The notes under the pieces are model-generated. The model was not told where the DNA came from and searched no databases. It saw nothing but the letters and a program-made list of their open reading frames with translations. This document shows, in pieces, positions 33,515-36,958 of a DNA stretch of 36,958 nucleotides. Each line of letters starts with the position of its first letter. Position 1 is the first letter of the stretch. The DNA comes from Limnospira sp050045915 (GTDB lineage: Bacteria; Cyanobacteriota; Cyanobacteriia; Cyanobacteriales; Microcoleaceae), in contig JBNGCR010000034.1 in NCBI GenBank assembly GCA_050045915.1, forward strand, positions 1 through 36,958. The letters run 5' to 3'. Both the position numbers and the translations under genes were made by a program.

Positions 33515-33597
33515 GGCCTAAAAGTGAGTGAGCGTTACAGTGAGCGATCCGATCATTTAGTTATACCATTAGCGGCTACATTTGCAAGGGGATGATT

Positions 33598-33660
33598 TTG
33601 GAGCAAGAATGGTTAATACTATAATGCGATCCGATTCGGGATCGATCCGGGATCGATCCG
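33598..33660 (+). promoter_or_regulatory. Candidate sigma-70 promoter with tandem GGGATCGATCC
   Basis: TTGGAG at 33598-33603 and a perfect TATAAT at 33620-33625 with a 16-bp spacer are a plausible promoter for the NTF2-like gene at 33718. Two adjacent copies of GGGATCGATCC (33638-33648 and 33649-33659) lie just downstream of the expected start site and could be an operator. Confidence 0.45.
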
Positions 33661-33717
33661 CGAGTTTGCGATCTGCGACGACGCACCGATCGCCATTCTC
33701 ACTTATTCTTAGCCACT

Positions 33718-34107
33718 ATGACAGACCGACAAGCGTTAATCGCTGCCAACAAAGCATTTTACCGGGCATTTGAGAAAAAGGATATAGAGGCGATGAATGC
33801 CGTCTGGTCTCGGGGAACGTCGAGCCTCTGCATCCACCCTGGTCGGGAAGCCTTGAAGGGATGGGATGCGATCGAGCGATCGTGGCAACAAATTTTTAAG
33901 GGAACCCAATACCTCGAAATTAATATCGAGATCGTCTCCACCGATATCTGCGGAGAAATCGCCTATATTGTTCTGGTCGAAAACGTCATGCAAATTGTCG
34001 GGCGGCGCCGGGTTCGGGCTGAGTCGATGGCGACGAATATTTTTCAGTTGATGGGCGATCGCTGGTATCTGATTCACCACCACGGCAGTCCCCTAATGCG
34101 GCGGTAA
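33718..34107 (+). CDS. NTF2-like (SnoaL/DUF4440-type) protein
   Basis: 129 residues of cone-shaped NTF2 fold: LIAANKAFYRAFEKKDIEAM, AVWSRGTSSLCIHPGREALK, then the GWDAIERSWQQIFKGT region, and a C-terminal FQLMGDRWYLIHHHGSPL. The HPG and RWYLIHHHGSP motifs are typical of cyanobacterial members described as ketosteroid-isomerase-like. The family gives binding pockets or small enzymes, and the ligand cannot be predicted. It is preceded by a likely promoter and followed by repeat-rich DNA. Confidence 0.87.
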   Translation: MTDRQALIAANKAFYRAFEKKDIEAMNAVWSRGTSSLCIHPGREALKGWDAIERSWQQIFKGTQYLEINIEIVSTDICGEIAYIVLVENVMQIVGRRRVRAESMATNIFQLMGDRWYLIHHHGSPLMRR

Positions 34108-34436
34108 TTTTTATGGCAATCGGCAGTCAGCCTTAAAAATAAATAAAAGTCAATAAAATTGTGAGGGAAAGCCTCTGCGCTTGCCCGATAATCGGTGATT
34201 TTTATCAATAAAAATCAATGAAAACCAATCCATAAAAATGTGGAGGCAAGCCTCTGCGCTTGCCCGATAATCGGTGACCGCAAAACCTCCCCAATCATCG
34301 ACCGATGATTTTTGCTGGTCGGGGCCCCTGGCTTGCGCCCTCGGGAATTGATTCCCAAGCGGTTTGGATATTCAATCCGTTTTTTTCCGAGCATTCAACC
34401 GGATTTTATATGATTAGTGAATGTACAAATATTGAA
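34108..34436. repeat. Repeat-rich spacer: two 28-bp direct repeats plus dispersed repeat copy B
   Basis: No gene. A 28-bp block starting gcctctgcgcttgcccgata occurs at 34171-34198 and 34250-34277 (79-bp period, with related AT-rich flanks). The second copy runs straight into copy B of the dispersed repeat (34275-34413). Copy B has ATCATCG-ac-CGATGAT (34294-34309) and the GGGAAT-tg-ATTCCC hairpin. It ends about 25 bp from the 3' end of the tRNA-Ala gene. Confidence 0.8.
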
Positions 34437-34509
34437 TGGAGAATAGGGGACTCGAACCCCTGACCTCTGCGGTGCGATCGCAGCGCTCTACCAACTGAGC
34501 TAATTCCCC
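34437..34509 (-). tRNA. tRNA-Ala (anticodon CGC)
   Basis: The full cloverleaf can be drawn on the minus strand. The acceptor stem is GGGGAAT/ATTCTCC with the G3-U70 pair diagnostic of tRNA-Ala. The D arm is GCTC-AGTTGGTA-GAGC. The anticodon stem CTGCG/CGCAG encloses loop ATCGCAC, giving anticodon CGC. The variable loop is AGGTC. The T arm is AGGGG-TTCGAGT-CCCCT, followed by discriminator A. CCA is not encoded. It decodes GCG codons. Confidence 0.95.
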
Positions 34510-34540
34510 GAGAACATCGTTTCAGCCTCCCATCATAACA

Positions 34541-35260
34541 TCAACTGGGGGCGGATGGTGTAACTTCCCCGCAAACCCGCTGAATCCGCTCCAATTCCAG
34601 ATCGGTGAGGTAGTCCACGCACCAATCGGCCCGCCGCTGCAACATATGGAAGGGGTAGGTGTGGGCCACCCCCACCACAGGAATTCCGGCCCGTTTCGCC
34701 GCCTCGATTCCCGCAAAAGTATCCTCGATCGCCAGACATTCGGCCGGTTGCAAATTCAACCGGGTGTCGGCCCAATTCAGCCGTTCCACCGCCAGCAAAT
34801 AGCCGTCCGGTTCCGGCTTGCTGGTGGTGATGTCGTCCCCGGCCACGATCGCGGAAAAATACTCGATCAACCCGGCGCGAGTCAGCACCCATTCCACCTC
34901 GGCCCGGATCGCCCCCGTCACCACAGCCAATCTCAAGCCGGCGGCCAGAAGCGCGGGGATCAGTTCCCCCAACCCGGCATACAGGGGCAGTTCCTCCATC
35001 GACTGCAACCGCTGCCGATAGGCCCGAGCCTTGCGATCAATCAGGTCGTCGAGGATTTCCGGGGTGACGACTCGCCCCCGCCGGGACAGCAAATCCTGCA
35101 AACAGGCGCGATCGCTCCGTCCCAGGCACACTTGGCGCACTTCCTCCGATGTCACCCTCAGATTTTCGGCCACCAACAATTCCCGGATCAGTTCTTCGTG
35201 GATCGGCTCGTCGTCGATCATGACACCGTTGAAATCGAACAGGACAGCTTTCAAACTCAT
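34541..35260 (-). CDS. HAD-family phosphatase (beta-phosphoglucomutase-like)
   Basis: 239 residues from ATG 35260 (MSLKAVLFDFNGVMIDDEPI). HAD motif I is DFNGV, with Asn where most phosphatases have the general-acid Asp. Motif II is VVTGAIRAE. Motif IV reads AIEDTFAGIEAAKRAGIPVV, with a conserved basic residue in SKPEPDGY (motif III). A helical cap covers about residues 16-90. The family hydrolyses or transfers phosphate from small sugars or nucleotides. The Asp-to-Asn change also occurs in close cyanobacterial relatives as I remember them, so activity may be altered rather than lost. It lies about 25 bp from the 3' end of the right-hand intron. Confidence 0.87.
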   Translation of the reverse strand: MSLKAVLFDFNGVMIDDEPIHEELIRELLVAENLRVTSEEVRQVCLGRSDRACLQDLLSRRGRVVTPEILDDLIDRKARAYRQRLQSMEELPLYAGLGELIPALLAAGLRLAVVTGAIRAEVEWVLTRAGLIEYFSAIVAGDDITTSKPEPDGYLLAVERLNWADTRLNLQPAECLAIEDTFAGIEAAKRAGIPVVGVAHTYPFHMLQRRADWCVDYLTDLELERIQRVCGEVTPSAPS

Positions 35261-35285
35261 AGCGATCGGGTGCAAACATCATCCA

Positions 35286-35362
35286 ATTAGGGGTCGAGAG
35301 AGAAGTCACCTTCTCCCCCTCCCATTCAAAACCGTGCATGAGACTTTCACCTCACACGGCTC
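35286..35362 (-). ncRNA. Group II intron domains V and VI
   Basis: Domain V spans 35327-35362: GAGCCGTG...CACGGTTTTG with the catalytic AGC near its base and the GAAA loop. Domain VI (35286-35326) forms a long stem with an unpaired A as the likely branch point. Confidence 0.85.
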
Positions 35363-36958
35363 CTAGTTCAGTCGTCTCGTTGTCATGAGTACGACTCTTG
35401 CTTTGACTACCATCAATGGCAGTCTTGGCATCGTGACAGTGGCGGTGCAGCAACTGGAGGTTCTTGTAGTCATCCTTTCCGCCTAAGCTTCTGGGGATGA
35501 TGTGGTCGGTCTCCACTTGGTCTTCAATAGTGAAGTGCTGTCCGCACCATTTGCATTTGCCTTTCTGGTCTTTTAGCAGTTTGGCTTCTCGGTTTGAGAT
35601 TTCTGGTGATTTCCCTCTCCTTGTTGCCCAGTAGACCCAGTTTCCGTCATATGTCGATGCGTTTGGTCTGACCAACGTGTGGTAGACTATGGGAGTCCAG
35701 TTATGTTTTTGGAGTCGTAGACCGTCCTTAGTTTGGAAAATCCACATATCCTTTCTTTCATCCCCATTGCTCAGTTTTGCCATACCTGTTCGGTAGTATT
35801 TCCTGAGTGTTTTGTAACTGGCGTTTCCGCATCGTGATACTACCCATGCCCGCAGTTGTTGCCAGAGTATGTTGTCTAGCTTGCTGAGAATCTCCTTGGA
35901 GACTACCCCCGAGTAATACCTTGCCCATCCGGTGATGATGGGGTTGAGTCTTTTAATCAGGGCGGCTTGAGGTGCTGTTTTGTGTTTCTTAATCACCTCT
36001 TTCACCTTTTCAGTGTGGGCTTTGATTGCCTTTTTGCTCGGTTTTATGTGGGTTACGAAGCCAAGGAGTTTACTGGCTTTTCCTCCACTTTTCCCAGAAA
36101 CGTGTTTTCCAGCAGGATATTGCCTGATATTGAACCCCAGGAAATCGAATCCCGATTGGACTTTTTCACCATTTACCTCGATTTCTCTCAGTGTATGGCA
36201 GATTCTTGTCTTTTCCGGTTTAAGCTGGAGACCAATAGGTTTTAACCATTCGGAAATAGCAATCTTGCACTGTTCAATGATTTCGCGGCTTTGGGATATG
36301 ACCACAAAATCATCGGCATATCTAACGACCGTTGTGTTGATAGTTTTCCCTTTAACTTTGCGTTTAGGAAAGAGTTCTTCTATGTGCCTCACCATTCCAT
36401 CCAGTGCGATGTTGGCGAGGAGTGGACTTATTACCCCTCCTTGAGGTGTCCCGGCTTTCGTGTCGTCAAATACACCATTATCAATGACCCCGGCTTTTAA
36501 CCATTGTTTGATATTACGCCTAATGGTCGTTGGACAATGAAGTTTGGATAGCAGATAATCATGGTCAATTTTGTCAAAGCATTTGGCGATGTCAGCATCG
36601 AGGATGTAGTATTCCCCGTGGTTAATAGCGACAAAAATTCTGCCAATTGCGTCAAGGGTTGAGCGTCCGGGTCGAAACCCATAGCTTGTTCCCTCGAATT
36701 TAGGTTCCCAGTTGGGTTCCATTGCCATCTTGACCAAGGCTTGCTTGGCTCTATCTCGGATTGTCGGGATTCCCAGCGGGCGTTTTTCATCCCGTCCGGG
36801 TTTTGGTATCCAGACTCTCCGTAGTGGCTTGACTTTGAAGTTTCCTTTGATTTCCTCAGCAAGTTCAAACCTTTGTTTCGGGGATATTGCTACCACTCCA
36901 TCTACTCCGGCTGTTTTCTTGCCTTGGTTATCTTGGGTCACTCGCCTTACCGCTAAGA
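35352..36958 (-). CDS. ltrA: Group II intron reverse transcriptase/maturase with HNH domain (5' truncated by window)
   Basis: About 535 residues are visible, open through the right edge, where it reads LAVRRVTQDNQGKKTAGVDG. The RT domain contains GFRPGRSTLDAI, DADIAKCFDKIDHD, GTPQGGVISPLLANIALDGM and the polymerase core VVRYADDFVV. The maturase (X) region follows. An HNH endonuclease ends the protein: CKWCGQHF, TDHIIPRSLGGKDD, LLHRHCHDAKT. It helps the intron splice and copies it into new DNA sites. The stop codon TGA lies inside domain V (GTGTGAGG). No frameshift or internal stop is seen, so this portion looks functional. The class is probably the chloroplast-like type common in cyanobacteria. 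Confidence 0.93.
   Translation of the reverse strand, partial: LAVRRVTQDNQGKKTAGVDGVVAISPKQRFELAEEIKGNFKVKPLRRVWIPKPGRDEKRPLGIPTIRDRAKQALVKMAMEPNWEPKFEGTSYGFRPGRSTLDAIGRIFVAINHGEYYILDADIAKCFDKIDHDYLLSKLHCPTTIRRNIKQWLKAGVIDNGVFDDTKAGTPQGGVISPLLANIALDGMVRHIEELFPKRKVKGKTINTTVVRYADDFVVISQSREIIEQCKIAISEWLKPIGLQLKPEKTRICHTLREIEVNGEKVQSGFDFLGFNIRQYPAGKHVSGKSGGKASKLLGFVTHIKPSKKAIKAHTEKVKEVIKKHKTAPQAALIKRLNPIITGWARYYSGVVSKEILSKLDNILWQQLRAWVVSRCGNASYKTLRKYYRTGMAKLSNGDERKDMWIFQTKDGLRLQKHNWTPIVYHTLVRPNASTYDGNWVYWATRRGKSPEISNREAKLLKDQKGKCKWCGQHFTIEDQVETDHIIPRSLGGKDDYKNLQLLHRHCHDAKTAIDGSQSKSRTHDNETTELGAV

Larger units (their letters stand above)
35286..36958 (-). mobile_element. Group II intron, 3' half (runs off the right edge)
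   Basis: On the minus strand this segment holds most of the intron reverse transcriptase, then domain V (GAGCCGTGTGAGGTGAAAG onwards, 35327-35362), domain VI with a bulged A near the ending CGACCCCTAAT, and a 3' end at about 35286. It is in the same orientation as the 5' half at 1-788. Together they would give about 2.46 kb, lacking only about 150 bp of coding sequence. Confidence 0.88.

Noticed and set aside
1..36958. The window as a circular plasmid closed through one intron
   Set aside because: The ends fit, but the genes (rpaA, cydAB, addAB-like, tRNA-Ala, gvp) are chromosomal in character and there is no replication or partition gene; it is kept only as a possibility to test.

Overview
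This window looks like chromosomal DNA from a gas-vacuolate, probably filamentous cyanobacterium. The evidence is the very frequent HIP1 octamer GCGATCGC, a clock-output regulator of the RpaA type, a GUN4-domain protein, a gvpA-gvpC-gvpN-gvpJ gas-vesicle operon, TTGATAA heptamer repeats, and many Uma2, Rpn-type and GxxExxY nuclease-fold genes. Most genes are ordinary housekeeping or accessory genes. The genus cannot be fixed from the sequence alone.

Layout. 1-788 is the 5' half of a group II intron (minus strand), with the first 21 residues of its encoded protein. 895-5304 holds an M41-like membrane peptidase, a VanY-type carboxypeptidase, a small secreted protein, a GH1 beta-glucosidase and an ArsR-type repressor. 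5305-8616 is the gas-vesicle operon (minus strand, order A-C-N-J), with heptamer repeats on both sides of gvpJ. Divergent from gvpA at 8894 is rpaA. 9802-15704 is an AddB-like/AddA-like helicase-nuclease operon. 15772-17606 is a divergent Rpn-type/Uma2 pair, each gene with an in-frame tandem-repeat tail. A membrane-anchored Ser/Thr kinase, ribokinase, zinc-ribbon GUN4 protein, TraB/GumN protein and cytochrome bd oxidase (cydA-cydB) follow up to 25060.

25189-29753 holds a GxxExxY gene between perfect 29-bp inverted repeats, a DUF697-SHOCT protein, a second Uma2 gene, an orphan MNT nucleotidyltransferase whose HEPN partner looks truncated by a dispersed repeat, an orphan sugar-binding lipoprotein and a family 2 glycosyltransferase. 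30100-35260 holds a fatty-acid-hydroxylase/SDR fusion, an L,D-transpeptidase, a TPR protein, an NTF2-like protein, tRNA-Ala(CGC) and a HAD phosphatase. 35286-36958 is the 3' half of a group II intron, same strand as the left one.

Most notable points: (i) GvpC and GvpN carry a closely similar C-terminal winged-helix-like module, which is not part of the classical description of either protein and looks like a domain duplication or exchange inside the operon; (ii) rpaA and gvpA share a 277-bp divergent intergenic region with two clear palindromes, a possible clock-buoyancy link; (iii) the two window ends are complementary halves of what could be one intron; (iv) a two-copy dispersed repeat keeps a hairpin through a compensatory base-pair change. 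No CRISPR array, prophage or complete IS element was seen.
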